The notes: generated by a model from the letters alone, not told the origin. 29,396 nucleotides of DNA from Patescibacteria group bacterium AH-259-L07 (GCA_027718005.1 JALLOP010000006.1:1-29396); one strand, 5' to 3'; shown: positions 7,115-14,857, counted from the first letter of the stretch. Numbers and translations: made by a program.

Positions 7115-7638
7115 GAATAGGAATCGACGCTCGATTTTATGGGCCTCATGGCAAAGGCATTGGGCGTTATACACAAAAATTACTTGCCAGTTTAGAAAAA
7201 CTTGACCATGACAATGAGTATTATATATTCTTGCGTCAAGAAAATTTTGATTTATATCAACCAAAAAATCCAAAATTTCATAAAGTGTTAGCTGATTATC
7301 CTTGGTATTCATTTAAAGAGCAAATAATATTTCCATTTAAATTGTATGCATATAATCTTGATCTTGTTCATTTTTTTCATTTTAATGTGCCATTGTTATA
7401 TATAAAGAAGTTTGTAGTAACCATACATGATTTAACACATCATTATGTATCAAAAGATGCCTCAACATTACCATTTATATTGTTTTATGGCAAAAAATTA
7501 TTATATTTTTTAGTGATACGACGTGCAATTAAAAAATCACAAAAAGTTATAACGGTTTCTTCGCATACAAAGATTGAGATTATCAGAGAATATAAAGTTA
7601 AGCCGGAAAAGGTTATTATAACATATGAAGCAGTCTAA
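7111..7638 (+). CDS. Glycosyltransferase family 4, N-terminal part (frameshifted)
   Basis: This is the acceptor-side Rossmann domain of a GT-B glycosyltransferase. It opens MRIGIDARFYGPHGKGIGRYTQKL, followed by the conserved DLVHFFHFNVP and VVTIHDLTHHYV segments and VITVSSHTKIEI. It stops at TYEAV, just at the domain linker. Dropping one base near 7636 joins it to the next frame as TYEAV-KEPYL, so this and the 7625-8398 frame are two halves of one gene. Either the gene is broken, the sequence has an error, or the two domains are made separately. The stop context does not match a classic prfB-type programmed site. Confidence 0.8.
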   Translation: MRIGIDARFYGPHGKGIGRYTQKLLASLEKLDHDNEYYIFLRQENFDLYQPKNPKFHKVLADYPWYSFKEQIIFPFKLYAYNLDLVHFFHFNVPLLYIKKFVVTIHDLTHHYVSKDASTLPFILFYGKKLLYFLVIRRAIKKSQKVITVSSHTKIEIIREYKVKPEKVIITYEAV

Positions 7639-8398
7639 AGAACCATATTTAATTGTATCAGAATTTCAAAATTCTGATACAAAAGGAAAGGGGTCGAGGA
7701 AACATAGTTTCCCCGTCGAGGTGACAGGAGCGAATCCCTCACCCAGCGAGCTGGTTCCGATTTTATCGGAACTGGGTGAGGGGATGAGCGACGCCAAAGG
7801 GCGGAAGGCCTATGGAGAACATAGTTCCGACTCTATCGGAACAGGTTTGCGAGCGTTAGCGAGTAAATATGTTCTGTATGTGGGCAATGCATATCCACAT
7901 AAAAATTTAGAGCGGCTTATTTCCGCGTTTAAAATTGTATTACAAAAACAACCTGAATTGCATCTTGTGTTAGTCGGGAAGATTGATTATTTTTATGAAC
8001 GCCTGCAACGCCTTGTTAAAGAACTGAACCTAGAAAAAAATGTTATTTTTACCGGATATGTTTCAGACCCTGAACTATCATGGCTATATACTCATGGATT
8101 TGCTTATGTATTTCCTTCATTATCAGAAGGGTTTGGCTTGCCAGGATTAGAAGCAATGGTAAATAATTTGCCAGTTATTTCTTCTAACAAAGAACCTTTA
8201 CCAGAAGTATATGGGAAGGCTGCTTTGTATTTTAACCCAGAAGATATAAATGAGATGGCAGATGCTATTTTACAAGTAGTTCAAAATAAAAAATTAAGAG
8301 AAAAATTAAAAAAAGCCGGGAGGGCTCAAGTTAAAAAATATTCCTGGGATCGTTGCGCCCAACAAACTCTCAAAGTATACAAGAGCGTTTTAAAGTGA
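7625..8398 (+). CDS. Glycosyltransferase family 4, C-terminal part (frameshifted)
   Basis: This is the donor-binding domain of the same GT-B enzyme. It begins properly at KYVLYVGNAYPHKNLERLISAF and contains VFTGYVSDPEL-type sequence and PSLSEGFGLPGLEAM, the EX7E-like nucleotide-sugar motif region, then LPEVYGKAALYF. The first about 75 residues are not family sequence: they are translated from an array of palindromic repeats (7655-7842) placed in the linker between the domains. The ATG at 7625 overlaps the end of the N-terminal frame and may not be a real start. Sugar donor and acceptor are unknown. Confidence 0.75.
   Translation: MKQSKEPYLIVSEFQNSDTKGKGSRKHSFPVEVTGANPSPSELVPILSELGEGMSDAKGRKAYGEHSSDSIGTGLRALASKYVLYVGNAYPHKNLERLISAFKIVLQKQPELHLVLVGKIDYFYERLQRLVKELNLEKNVIFTGYVSDPELSWLYTHGFAYVFPSLSEGFGLPGLEAMVNNLPVISSNKEPLPEVYGKAALYFNPEDINEMADAILQVVQNKKLREKLKKAGRAQVKKYSWDRCAQQTLKVYKSVLK
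7655..7842. repeat. Array of palindromic repeats in the glycosyltransferase linker
   Basis: There are three clear hairpins. GTATCAGAATTT pairs with AAATTCTGATAC (7655-7680). GTTCCGAT pairs with ATCGGAAC (7754-7772), itself enclosed by CTCACCCAG/CTGGGTGAG. GTTCCGA pairs with TCGGAAC (7824-7842). The last two are close copies of one another. The whole array is open in the frame of the downstream domain. Confidence 0.8.
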
Positions 8399-8410
8399 TA
8401 AGTGTAAATT

Positions 8411-8743
8411 ATGATAGCTCAAGAAGTAATAATTTTAATTTTATTTGTTTTTGCAGGATATGCTATTCAGAGATTATGGTCAGGTAAATATGAGGGGGAT
8501 CGATTGAAAAGATCCTTACGGTTTTTGATTGGCAATTACTATATTCATATCCATCACTGGCTATATTCTCTGGCTATCCTTGTAATACTTTATTTTTTCA
8601 ATATTTATCATCCAGTAATCTATGGATTATTAATCGGATTTATTATACAGGGATTTACATATCGAGATCGGTTTATTTTTTATTATCATAAAGATAAATT
8701 TGATACCATATATAGAAAATGGAAACCAGTTATTAAAAACTAG
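8411..8743 (+). CDS. Small membrane protein with HxHHW motif
   Basis: An unrecognised protein of 110 residues with about three hydrophobic segments (4-20, 52-66, 68-84). Between the first two is the conserved-looking sequence NYYIHIHHWLYSLA, and after the third YRDRFIFYYHKDK. The clustered histidines suggest metal or head-group contact at the membrane face, but no function can be assigned. It starts 12 bp after the glycosyltransferase stop and ends on a strong terminator, so it is the last gene of the + strand unit beginning at 3927. Confidence 0.7.
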   Translation: MIAQEVIILILFVFAGYAIQRLWSGKYEGDRLKRSLRFLIGNYYIHIHHWLYSLAILVILYFFNIYHPVIYGLLIGFIIQGFTYRDRFIFYYHKDKFDTIYRKWKPVIKN

Positions 8744-8765
8744 GCTTTATTAAGCCTAATTTTTG
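8741..8765 (+). terminator. Intrinsic terminator after the small membrane protein
   Basis: TAGGCTT (8741-8747) pairs with AAGCCTA (8752-8758), followed by AATTTTT. The TAG stop codon is the first triplet of the stem. Confidence 0.85.
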
Positions 8766-8768
8766 CCA

Positions 8769-8872
8769 TTGACCCCGCTAGAGGATTGAGGGCTTGTTTA
8801 AATCAATAGAGCTTATTACTACAAAAAGGTTAACATAGATTAGAATGTCTTCCATCCTCTAACGGGGTTGAC
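8769..8872. repeat. Palindromic element with TTGACCCCG/CGGGGTTGAC ends
   Basis: The left end TTGACCCCGCTAGAGGAT and right end ATCCTCTAACGGGGTTGAC pair over about 15 bp with one mismatch. The ends match those of the element inside hisH. The interior differs and is less structured. TTGAC occurs in the same orientation at both edges. The right-hand TTGAC doubles as the -35 box of the NUDIX promoter. Confidence 0.8.
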
Positions 8873-8896
8873 AAAAAAGAGGTTTTGTGTTACAAT
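8868..8896 (+). promoter_or_regulatory. Promoter of the NUDIX gene
   Basis: TTGACA (8868-8873), exact 17-nt spacer, TACAAT (8891-8896). A near-consensus sigma70-type promoter. The start should be near 8903, giving a leader of about 58 nt that contains the hairpin TACAGCA/TGCTGTA (8910-8930) and a strong AAGGAGG Shine-Dalgarno preceded by CCTT. Confidence 0.85.
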
Positions 8897-8960
8897 GTAG
8901 ATAATAAAGTACAGCATACGTGGTGCTGTAACTTGTAAACCTTACAACAAGGAGGAAATA

Positions 8961-9581
8961 ATGGAAAGAGATCAGATTGTAGTAGATGAAGCAGAAGATC
9001 GGATGAGCGTTAGTGTGTTTTTGACTGATGTATTTCGTCCACGCAATAGGCATGAATTGTTGCTTTCAGACAGAATTTTATTGGTATGGAATAAAGCTAA
9101 ATATGACGAGGAAGGGGAATTTGTTCGAAAAGCTGGTGTTGGTATGCCAGGAGGGCATGTTGAGCCTGGTGAACATTATATTGATGCTGCATATCGAGAA
9201 ACTGAAGAAGAAGCAATAAGAGAGGAAGAAGAGGGAGAGAAAACAGCGATTGGCATTCGCGAGAAGATTGTGATTATAAATGATCGAAGATTATTTGAGC
9301 GTAAGAGGGGATATGATAGAGAATCTGAGCCAGAAAAAGGTGAAGACGGTAAGTTAATATTTAAAGATCATTGGCATTTAAGAGTAGGTGCTCGCTTGTT
9401 AATTCCCCCTGATGAAATAGTGTTAGAGCCTGAAAGTGAAGATATAGAGAAAGCAGAATTCTGTTATTTTGAAAGGTTGCCCTTAGGAGTATACAAAAGT
9501 CATAAAGCATTGATAAGGGATTTTTACAATAGATTGCGGAAAAAGGAGTTATTTGATGACATTTTCAGACAAAAAAGCTGA
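8961..9581 (+). CDS. NUDIX hydrolase
   Basis: A pyrophosphohydrolase of the NUDIX superfamily, 206 residues. The Nudix box is GGHVEPGEHYIDAAYRETEEEAI (near residues 64-86), fitting GX5EX7REUXEE, with Ala in place of the last Gly. The surrounding domain has an acidic insertion (EEEEGEK) and a basic C-terminus, longer than a minimal NUDIX protein. The start at 8961 is fixed by an AAGGAGG ribosome site 7 bp upstream. It stands alone between its own promoter and terminator. Substrate (nucleotide, sugar-nucleotide or cap-like) cannot be told from sequence. Confidence 0.88.
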   Translation: MERDQIVVDEAEDRMSVSVFLTDVFRPRNRHELLLSDRILLVWNKAKYDEEGEFVRKAGVGMPGGHVEPGEHYIDAAYRETEEEAIREEEEGEKTAIGIREKIVIINDRRLFERKRGYDRESEPEKGEDGKLIFKDHWHLRVGARLLIPPDEIVLEPESEDIEKAEFCYFERLPLGVYKSHKALIRDFYNRLRKKELFDDIFRQKS

Positions 9582-9601
9582 CCTAGTGGGGTTGGCTTTT
9601 T
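9576..9601 (+). terminator. Intrinsic terminator of the NUDIX gene
   Basis: AGCTGACC (9576-9583) pairs, with two G-T pairs, to GGTTGGCT (9590-9597), followed by a short T run. The TGA stop is inside the 5' arm. Confidence 0.75.
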
Positions 9602-10281
9602 CATTTGATATTTAGGAGATTTTGTGCTACTTAAAAAGTATTGTAAAATTTTTAATATTTAGCGACGATTTATGAAAGCGTAGCTAATATTTATTTTACG
9701 GCGCTTAAATTATACTAAAATAAGTATAGTTTTTTATTTTATATTAAGTTAAATATATAAATTTTATCCTGTTGATAACCTGTAGATAACTTTTTTTTCT
9801 TTTTTTACTACTTTTTATAATTTTTTTGTCATCCCATTTTTTTGTTATTTCGGCTCGTGAAGGGCCGAGGAATCCCTTAGCAAGTTTGGTCGACAAAGAA
9901 TTGCTATTGACCACACTATTTTTTTCTTGTCATTTTTTAGCCTCTTGTCATTCCGCGCGAAACGCGGAATGACAAGAAAGGAAAGTCACGAAATGACGAT
10001 CGTCCCCTGTCATTCCTTGCGAGCCATAGGTGAGTAAGAAATAAAAAAGAGAAACATGGACAAAATTGGCATAAAGTTATAGAGAAAAAAATTTTAATTT
10101 TATGTGATATTTAGCTGATATTAATTAGAAATGTTTTATTAATGTTAAACTGAGAACAAGGGATGTTCGCTGAAGAACAATTTTGTTGAAATTTGCTTAA
10201 TATCTATTAATAATTTATAATTTTTACCCATCTTTTCTATAAATTTAGCGTCGTAATATATTATAATATTAACAAATAAAA
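9602..10281. other. Gene-free, AT-rich region with repeats
   Basis: No convincing gene in about 680 bp. It holds a short terminator-like hairpin TATACT/AGTATA with a T run (9711-9736) and two similar GTTGATAAC/GTAGATAAC words (9769-9790), too far from TTATCCACA to call DnaA boxes. It also has the GGCTCGTGAAGGGCCGAGG imperfect palindrome (9852-9870) and the perfect hairpin at 9943-9977. The rest is simple AT-rich sequence. It probably serves as a repeat landing zone between two transcription units. Confidence 0.6.
9943..9977. repeat. Palindromic repeat, TTGTCATTCCGCG type
   Basis: CTTGTCATTCCGCG (9944-9957) pairs perfectly with CGCGGAATGACAAG (9963-9976). A related TGTCATTCC word follows at 10008-10016. 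Confidence 0.8.
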
Positions 10282-10283
10282 CA

Positions 10284-10312
10284 AAAAAGATCCCTAATAT
10301 AGAGATCTTTTT
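10284..10312 (-). terminator. Intrinsic terminator of the DHH-like gene
   Basis: AAAAAGATC pairs with GATCTTTTT; on the minus strand the hairpin runs into a T-rich tract. It abuts the TAA stop at 10311-10313. Confidence 0.75.
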
Positions 10313-11249
10313 ATTGACTTTCGTTCAATTTTTCATTAACAATACGCATAAGTTCATCCGGAGGCACTCCACTGCCCCTAACGCGCGCACTGCCACCCCT
10401 GTTATTTCCCCCTCCCCAACGATCTATTCTTAGTTTTTCTATTTTATTCATGATTTTATAAAATTTGGGAAGAGGAAAATAAAAAAATGATTTTTTGTGC
10501 ATCGCATATACCCGCCTGCCATCAGGGCGTTGTCGAACTGAAACATATGCGTGATATCCATCACGAAAAACACCCATACCTGCTTGAGCCCCAATTTCTT
10601 GTATCATTGCCCAGCCTGGACCACCACCGATTTTTTCATAAGCCATATTAATGGCGATTGATTCACCATGTCCTGAAATATGTTTTAATATACGTTTTTC
10701 AATATCTTTTACTATGCCTTTATAAGTTTCAGGGTCTCGTTTATCTATTTCCCCACTGATCCGAAAATATCGATATGGTTCAAAAATCCATGCAATTTGT
10801 TGAAATAGTGACAGATCATTAGGAAAAGGATGTATGCCTGGGACAGTATCATGTAGGTCTTGCATGAATACAAATTGAATTAGTCTAGGATTGCCAATAA
10901 ATTCCTTTTTATGGCCATGTTTTAATACAGTATTTGAGGCAGAAACATCTTCATCACAATCTCCCGCAAGAACATCTGCTTCCGGCTCATTATTCTCGTC
11001 GCGAGCGTCAAAAAGAGTGGTAAAAAATCCATCGCGGATTGCTGCATATACCTGCATACAGGTTGATCGGGTAGCTAGATTATCTACTTTTTCATGATGA
11101 TTAAAGCTTATTCGCGGACCGCTTTTTTGGCGACGTGGCTTCCCAGATACATACCCATCAAGTGCAATAGAGTAAGGTTCAGTTACACGACAGAATTTTC
11201 TCCATGACATGGGCGGGTCGTTTGGTCGCATCAAAAGCTTAATAGCCAT
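10311..11249 (-). CDS. Conserved hypothetical protein, possibly DHH-like phosphoesterase
   Basis: A 312-residue protein I cannot name with confidence. An N-terminal block reads ALDGYVSG, then RISFNHHEKVDNLATRSTCMQV and, about 30 residues later, AGDCDEDVSASNTVLKHG. The NHHE and DCDEDV motifs resemble metal-binding blocks of DHH-type phosphoesterases. The C-terminus has GGGNNRGGSARVRGSG, reminiscent of the Gly-rich DHHA1 end. No signal peptide is visible. The start is fixed by AAGGAG at a good distance, and the leader has a GC-rich hairpin next to the ribosome site. It is monocistronic. The phosphoesterase idea is an inference from spacing of motifs only. Confidence 0.65.
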   Translation of the reverse strand: MAIKLLMRPNDPPMSWRKFCRVTEPYSIALDGYVSGKPRRQKSGPRISFNHHEKVDNLATRSTCMQVYAAIRDGFFTTLFDARDENNEPEADVLAGDCDEDVSASNTVLKHGHKKEFIGNPRLIQFVFMQDLHDTVPGIHPFPNDLSLFQQIAWIFEPYRYFRISGEIDKRDPETYKGIVKDIEKRILKHISGHGESIAINMAYEKIGGGPGWAMIQEIGAQAGMGVFRDGYHAYVSVRQRPDGRRVYAMHKKSFFYFPLPKFYKIMNKIEKLRIDRWGGGNNRGGSARVRGSGVPPDELMRIVNEKLNESQ

Positions 11250-11261
11250 TATGTTCTCCTT

Positions 11262-11294
11262 GCCCGCTTAAGTTTCAAAGAAATTTTGGCGGGC
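11262..11294 (-). promoter_or_regulatory. Leader hairpin adjoining the Shine-Dalgarno of the DHH-like gene
   Basis: GCCCGC (11289-11294, minus strand) pairs with GCGGGC (11262-11267), whose 3' edge touches the AAGGAG site (11253-11261 region). It could modulate ribosome access. Confidence 0.5.
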
Positions 11295-11322
11295 TCCTTT
11301 ATTTTTTATGAGCTATATTAAT

Positions 11323-11350
11323 TAATTACATATATTTTGATACACGTCAA
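11323..11350 (-). promoter_or_regulatory. Candidate promoter of the DHH-like gene
   Basis: Minus strand TTGACG (11345-11350), 16-nt spacer, TAATTA (11323-11328). The -10 is imperfect. Confidence 0.45.
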
Positions 11351-11474
11351 GTGTATAAAAAAAGAGTCTGGCGGAGTCTTTTTGTAATTCAATTTTATTT
11401 TTATTTTAGTTTTAGAGCAAACGCGAGAGAATCCATTATAACGTGAAGAATAGTAAAAAGTAATATTAAAGATA

Positions 11475-12311
11475 TCATATTTTACGCGTTTTTAAAAAGT
11501 GTAAACCCCCATATAGCCCTGCTTTATCACCTAATTTACTCTTTATAATGGGCAGAGATTTAAAAACTAAAAGATTTTTTTTAACGTATTCTTTAGTTTG
11601 ATTTAAAAATAAGCGTGATCGCTCGGAAAACCCACCACCAATAATAAAGATATCAGGAGACCACAGTACAAGAGCATTAATAATCCCCTGGGCTAAGTAT
11701 TTTGAAAAGTCATTCCAGATTTTTTTATTTTTACAATTTTCAGGTTGTATTCCATAGTTTTTATAAAAAGCCGTTCCTGATACTAGACTTTCTAAACACC
11801 CTACTTGCCCGCATGGTGGCCATTTTTTACCATCAGGTTTTATAATCTGATGTCCCGGTTCAAATCCCTGAGAAGAAATATCAATACGTTTGTTCACAAT
11901 TCTCACGCCGCCAAGACCAGTACCAATGGCGTAATAGCCAACAATGGTATACTTTTTGCCTGCGCCAAATACTGCCTCTCCTAAGCCGCCTAGGTCAGTA
12001 TCATTTTCTAAAAACACAGGACAATGATATGTTTTTTTTAGATTAGCAACAATTGGTTTATTGACCCATGAGTGTAAATTAGGAGAAGCAAGTATTTTCC
12101 CAGCTTTTTTATCATGTATGCCGGCAATACCTAATACAATTGCGGTAATTTTATTATCTTGTGCTATTTTTTTTATACTCATATGCACTTTTTCTATGCC
12201 AGGGGTAAAGTTTTTTTCTGTGGGAAATTTTTCTATTTTTGCAATAGTTTTAAGATTTTTTGAGGACGCTACTCGTGTCGATGTTCCTCCAATATCAAGC
12301 AATATATACAT
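11475..12311 (-). CDS. ROK-family sugar kinase (glucokinase-like)
   Basis: An ATP-dependent kinase of the ROK family phosphorylating a hexose or amino sugar. The 278-residue protein starts with the phosphate-binding DIGGTSTRVA (6-15), has the catalytic-Asp block LENDTDLGGLGEAVFGAG, then YAIGTGLGGVRIV. The zinc motif region reads EPGHQII followed by PPCGQVGCLES. The usual first Cys of CxCGxxGCxE is Pro, so metal binding may rest on His and two Cys. FIIGGGFSE is the second glycine-rich motif. It lies between the HAD gene and the DHH-like gene on the same strand. Sugar specificity is unresolved. Confidence 0.85.
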   Translation of the reverse strand: MYILLDIGGTSTRVASSKNLKTIAKIEKFPTEKNFTPGIEKVHMSIKKIAQDNKITAIVLGIAGIHDKKAGKILASPNLHSWVNKPIVANLKKTYHCPVFLENDTDLGGLGEAVFGAGKKYTIVGYYAIGTGLGGVRIVNKRIDISSQGFEPGHQIIKPDGKKWPPCGQVGCLESLVSGTAFYKNYGIQPENCKNKKIWNDFSKYLAQGIINALVLWSPDIFIIGGGFSERSRLFLNQTKEYVKKNLLVFKSLPIIKSKLGDKAGLYGGLHFLKTRKI

Positions 12312-12390
12312 AATGTTTAGATTTAAGATTACAGATTTAAGTCTGTTTCAAACTAATCATAACTAAGTTTTGTGTTTTTTGCAAATGAAA

Positions 12391-12414
12391 AATGGCATCT
12401 CATATGATGCCATT
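12391..12414 (-). terminator. Intrinsic terminator after the HAD hydrolase gene
   Basis: AATGGCATC (12391-12399) pairs perfectly with GATGCCATT (12406-12414); on the minus strand TTTTTC follows. It separates the HAD gene from the ROK kinase. Confidence 0.85.
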
Positions 12415-12426
12415 ATCCACTTCATT

Positions 12427-13209
12427 TTATAGTTCTGCATATCGTGTTTTGATATCTGTTAGAGAATCAAACACAAAGCAGCGTTTTCTGTCAACCTTAG
12501 CAAGAATTTCATCCATTTTTCCAATGGTAGTCCAATCTCTTACTGGAATAAAAATGCCTTTAAATCCAGCTTCGAGCGCCGGCACAATGTCAGACCCGTA
12601 AGAATCACCTACGCTAAGCGTATAGTTTGTAAATCCTTGTGCTAACTTTTGAAAATCATGAGGCGTTTTTTCTCCTGTTTCACGATTATCGTCATTAATA
12701 TCAACGATTTTGATTTGCGAGAAATGTTTAATACCGACATGTTTGAGAGCAGCAATTTTTCTATTTTGAGCCGGCCTGTCACCCTTTGTACAAAGACCCA
12801 CTGCATCTCCTTGCAGTGCTAAAAAATCTAATACAGGGAGCGCTTCAGGTTTGACGTTATGAGCGTAACGCGATTCATCAAATGCTTGCATACAAATGTC
12901 GTAGATTTGTTTCTCTGTTTCTTTTTTGGGAGTAACACCAGCTTGCCTACAGAGTTGTTGGTAAACAATAACAAACGTTCCGGGAAATCGCCCCATGGAA
13001 CAGTAGTAAGGTTTTCCTGTGGACGGGTTTATTTCATATATACGATCCTTGTCAAGCTTTTGTTCCATTTGAATTATTTCCAGAACATGCGGCGCTTTAT
13101 TGCCGAGCGTTTTAATAATCAGTCGGGTGGCATCAAGAATCGGATCAGAATAATCATGTACATTATCAATTAAGGTATTGTCCAGATCAAATACAAACAA
13201 CTTGTTCAT
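12427..13209 (-). CDS. HAD-superfamily hydrolase
   Basis: A phosphatase-like enzyme with an Asp nucleophile. Of 260 residues, motif I is FDLDNT (D8, D10), motif II lies in VGLCTKGD, the motif III lysine is likely in GEKTPHDF, and motif IV is VGDSYGSD. A helical cap of about 120 residues lies between motifs I and II, as in phosphoglycolate-phosphatase-type members. The start is supported by a GGAGG site eight bases upstream and by its own promoter. The substrate is unknown. It is transcribed alone, ended by a terminator. Confidence 0.85.
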   Translation of the reverse strand: MNKLFVFDLDNTLIDNVHDYSDPILDATRLIIKTLGNKAPHVLEIIQMEQKLDKDRIYEINPSTGKPYYCSMGRFPGTFVIVYQQLCRQAGVTPKKETEKQIYDICMQAFDESRYAHNVKPEALPVLDFLALQGDAVGLCTKGDRPAQNRKIAALKHVGIKHFSQIKIVDINDDNRETGEKTPHDFQKLAQGFTNYTLSVGDSYGSDIVPALEAGFKGIFIPVRDWTTIGKMDEILAKVDRKRCFVFDSLTDIKTRYAEL

Positions 13210-13248
13210 ATTTTATCCTCCATATGTTGATTGTTAAGAACCATTTAA

Positions 13249-13276
13249 ATAATAACAGCTCCTCAATTTTTGTCAA
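13249..13276 (-). promoter_or_regulatory. Promoter of the HAD hydrolase gene
   Basis: Minus strand TTGACA (13271-13276), 16-nt spacer ending in TGT, TATTAT (13249-13254), an extended -10. Confidence 0.75.
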
Positions 13277-13315
13277 CAGGCTGTTTGATCACCAAGACAT
13301 GTATCAAAACAGTGA

Positions 13316-13597
13316 TTATTCAGAGAGCTCTTTTATTTTACCAAGAGAATACTGGTGTAAAATTGAACTCACGAGGGTCTGATACGGGATGCCTTTCTCT
13401 ACTGCCTTAGCTTTTATCTTTTGTAAATCTTTGTCGGAAATTCTTATATTAATATTTTTTCTCTTACTCAAAGTTTCTCTATCATACTGTTGATAGCGAG
13501 AAGCTTGTTTTTTGGCTTGGCGAATTTTTTTAAGCTTGCCTGTTTCAAAATCTTTTAAGATTTCCTTTTCGTCTTTATTTAAGTCAAAGTATTTCAT
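13316..13597 (-). CDS. CopG/ribbon-helix-helix family protein, antitoxin-like
   Basis: A 93-residue protein with a charged N-terminus (DLNKDEKEILKDFETGKLKKI) and a C-terminal ribbon-helix-helix: NINIRISDKDLQKIKAKAVEKGIPYQTLVSSILHQY. This matches CopG-type antitoxins that bind DNA and usually sit beside a RelE- or BrnT-like toxin. No toxin frame lies on either side (HAD gene downstream, M23 gene upstream), so it is an orphan. It may be a solitary regulator or a relic of a toxin-antitoxin pair. Confidence 0.8.
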   Translation of the reverse strand: MKYFDLNKDEKEILKDFETGKLKKIRQAKKQASRYQQYDRETLSKRKNINIRISDKDLQKIKAKAVEKGIPYQTLVSSILHQYSLGKIKELSE

Positions 13598-13710
13598 TAT
13601 TTTATTATAAACATTATATATCTTTTGTCATAGCTCGTTGTGGAAAACTTTGAAAGGAACATTTTTCTTCCAATTATGTCTACAATGTAGCTCGCGTTTC
13701 TCAAAAAAAG

Positions 13711-13719
13711 TGGTATACT
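13711..13719 (+). promoter_or_regulatory. Extended -10 promoter of the M23 peptidase gene
   Basis: TGGTATACT is an extended -10 (TATACT at 13714-13719) without a good -35. The start would lie only about four bases before the ATG at 13730, so the mRNA leader is minimal. Confidence 0.45.
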
Positions 13720-13729
13720 GAAAGGTATT

Positions 13730-14857
13730 ATGAAGAGTATTTTTATCATCATTTTAGTGCTCATGGTTGCTGGTATCGGGTACTATCTCTTTAATCAGCC
13801 AGTACCGCAAGCGCAGGAGAGTCAGATAGTTTTGCCTGTGAGTGAAAGCGTGATCGATGATACGATGGTGCAAGTACCAGTCGAACTGCCTCTTATTCCA
13901 AAGCCAAACCGAGTAGATTTCTCGCAATTCCATTCGCTCTTTCGTTTCTCAGGAGAACTCTCTAAGGGTTGGCAGGTTGAATTCGTGCCTAAAATCGTCG
14001 CGCTTAACATTTACGATCCTGAAAGTTCTACGGAAAGTATTAGAGAACAATCGCAGATATTTATCCGGCACTTTGAAGCAAGCAGATTCTTAACGCTCTC
14101 AACTGTTGATATTACCCTGCGCGAAGAAACAAAGAGCAATAGCCATCCTGCGGTGCGTTATGAAATTATTAAGAAGCTGGGAGTTCCTAACTTTCCTCGT
14201 CAACCAAGTTGGCGCAATGAGAAACACCGGCTTATTGATATTCGATTCACCAACAACAGCCCCAGTTTATTTTACGTGTTTGCCTATACTCCCTCACTTG
14301 AAAAGTACATGTTTGATGATTTTATCAATTCGCTTACATTCCATAATGATCTAGACAGTATATATCCGCCAATTGATAGAATGTTAGAACGATCTGTTAA
14401 AAAATCGTTTGGGCTGAAAGTTTCACCAGAAGACTCTCCTATACAACCAGAGCGGTTTTCTGGATACCACACTGGTGTTGATTATGAAGTGTTTGGTGAG
14501 GAGTTGGAAAAAGACGTATTCGTACGAGCAATATGTGGCGGTAAACTCCGTCAAAAGCAAAGTGCTGATGGGTACGGCGGCGTTGCTGTACAAGATTGTC
14601 TTTTACAAGATCAACCAATAACGGTGATGTATGGTCATCTGAAACTCGCCAGTATCATTTCTAAAATTGATTCATACATCGCACCAGGGAGCGAGATTGG
14701 TATACTGGGCGCACATCAAAGTTTAGAAACTGATGGTGGGCGGAAACACCTCCATCTGGGCATCCACAAAGGAACCACTGTAGATATTCGTGGCTATGTT
14801 GAGAATGAATCAGAACTTACAAATTGGCTGGACCCTCGTGCGCTTCTTTCTTCTTGA
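13730..14857 (+). CDS. M23-family (LytM-like) metallopeptidase, membrane anchored
   Basis: A likely cell-wall endopeptidase or its inactive scaffold, exported with an N-terminal anchor: residues 1-20 (MKSIFIIILVLMVAGIGYYL) are one transmembrane segment or signal. Residues about 50-220 form an unassigned extracellular region. The M23 domain follows, with the zinc motif HTGVD (His and Asp), the YGHL block and HLHLG supplying the last histidines, so the catalytic set looks intact. The base composition of this gene and the convergent one beyond it looks richer in GC than the ABC and glycosyltransferase region. The substrate would be peptidoglycan stem or bridge peptides. Confidence 0.85.
   Translation: MKSIFIIILVLMVAGIGYYLFNQPVPQAQESQIVLPVSESVIDDTMVQVPVELPLIPKPNRVDFSQFHSLFRFSGELSKGWQVEFVPKIVALNIYDPESSTESIREQSQIFIRHFEASRFLTLSTVDITLREETKSNSHPAVRYEIIKKLGVPNFPRQPSWRNEKHRLIDIRFTNNSPSLFYVFAYTPSLEKYMFDDFINSLTFHNDLDSIYPPIDRMLERSVKKSFGLKVSPEDSPIQPERFSGYHTGVDYEVFGEELEKDVFVRAICGGKLRQKQSADGYGGVAVQDCLLQDQPITVMYGHLKLASIISKIDSYIAPGSEIGILGAHQSLETDGGRKHLHLGIHKGTTVDIRGYVENESELTNWLDPRALLSS

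Noticed and set aside
7630..7645. Programmed +1 frameshift in the glycosyltransferase
   Set aside because: The stop context (GTC TAA A) lacks the slippery codon and upstream Shine-Dalgarno of prfB-type sites; mutation or sequence error is simpler.
9766..9792. DnaA-box-like words as an origin of replication
   Set aside because: GTTGATAAC and GTAGATAAC differ too much from TTATCCACA, and no replication gene is adjacent.
11365..11385. Terminator around the AGTCT-GGCGG-AGTCT motif
   Set aside because: The two AGTCT words are direct, not inverted, repeats; only a five-pair stem could form.
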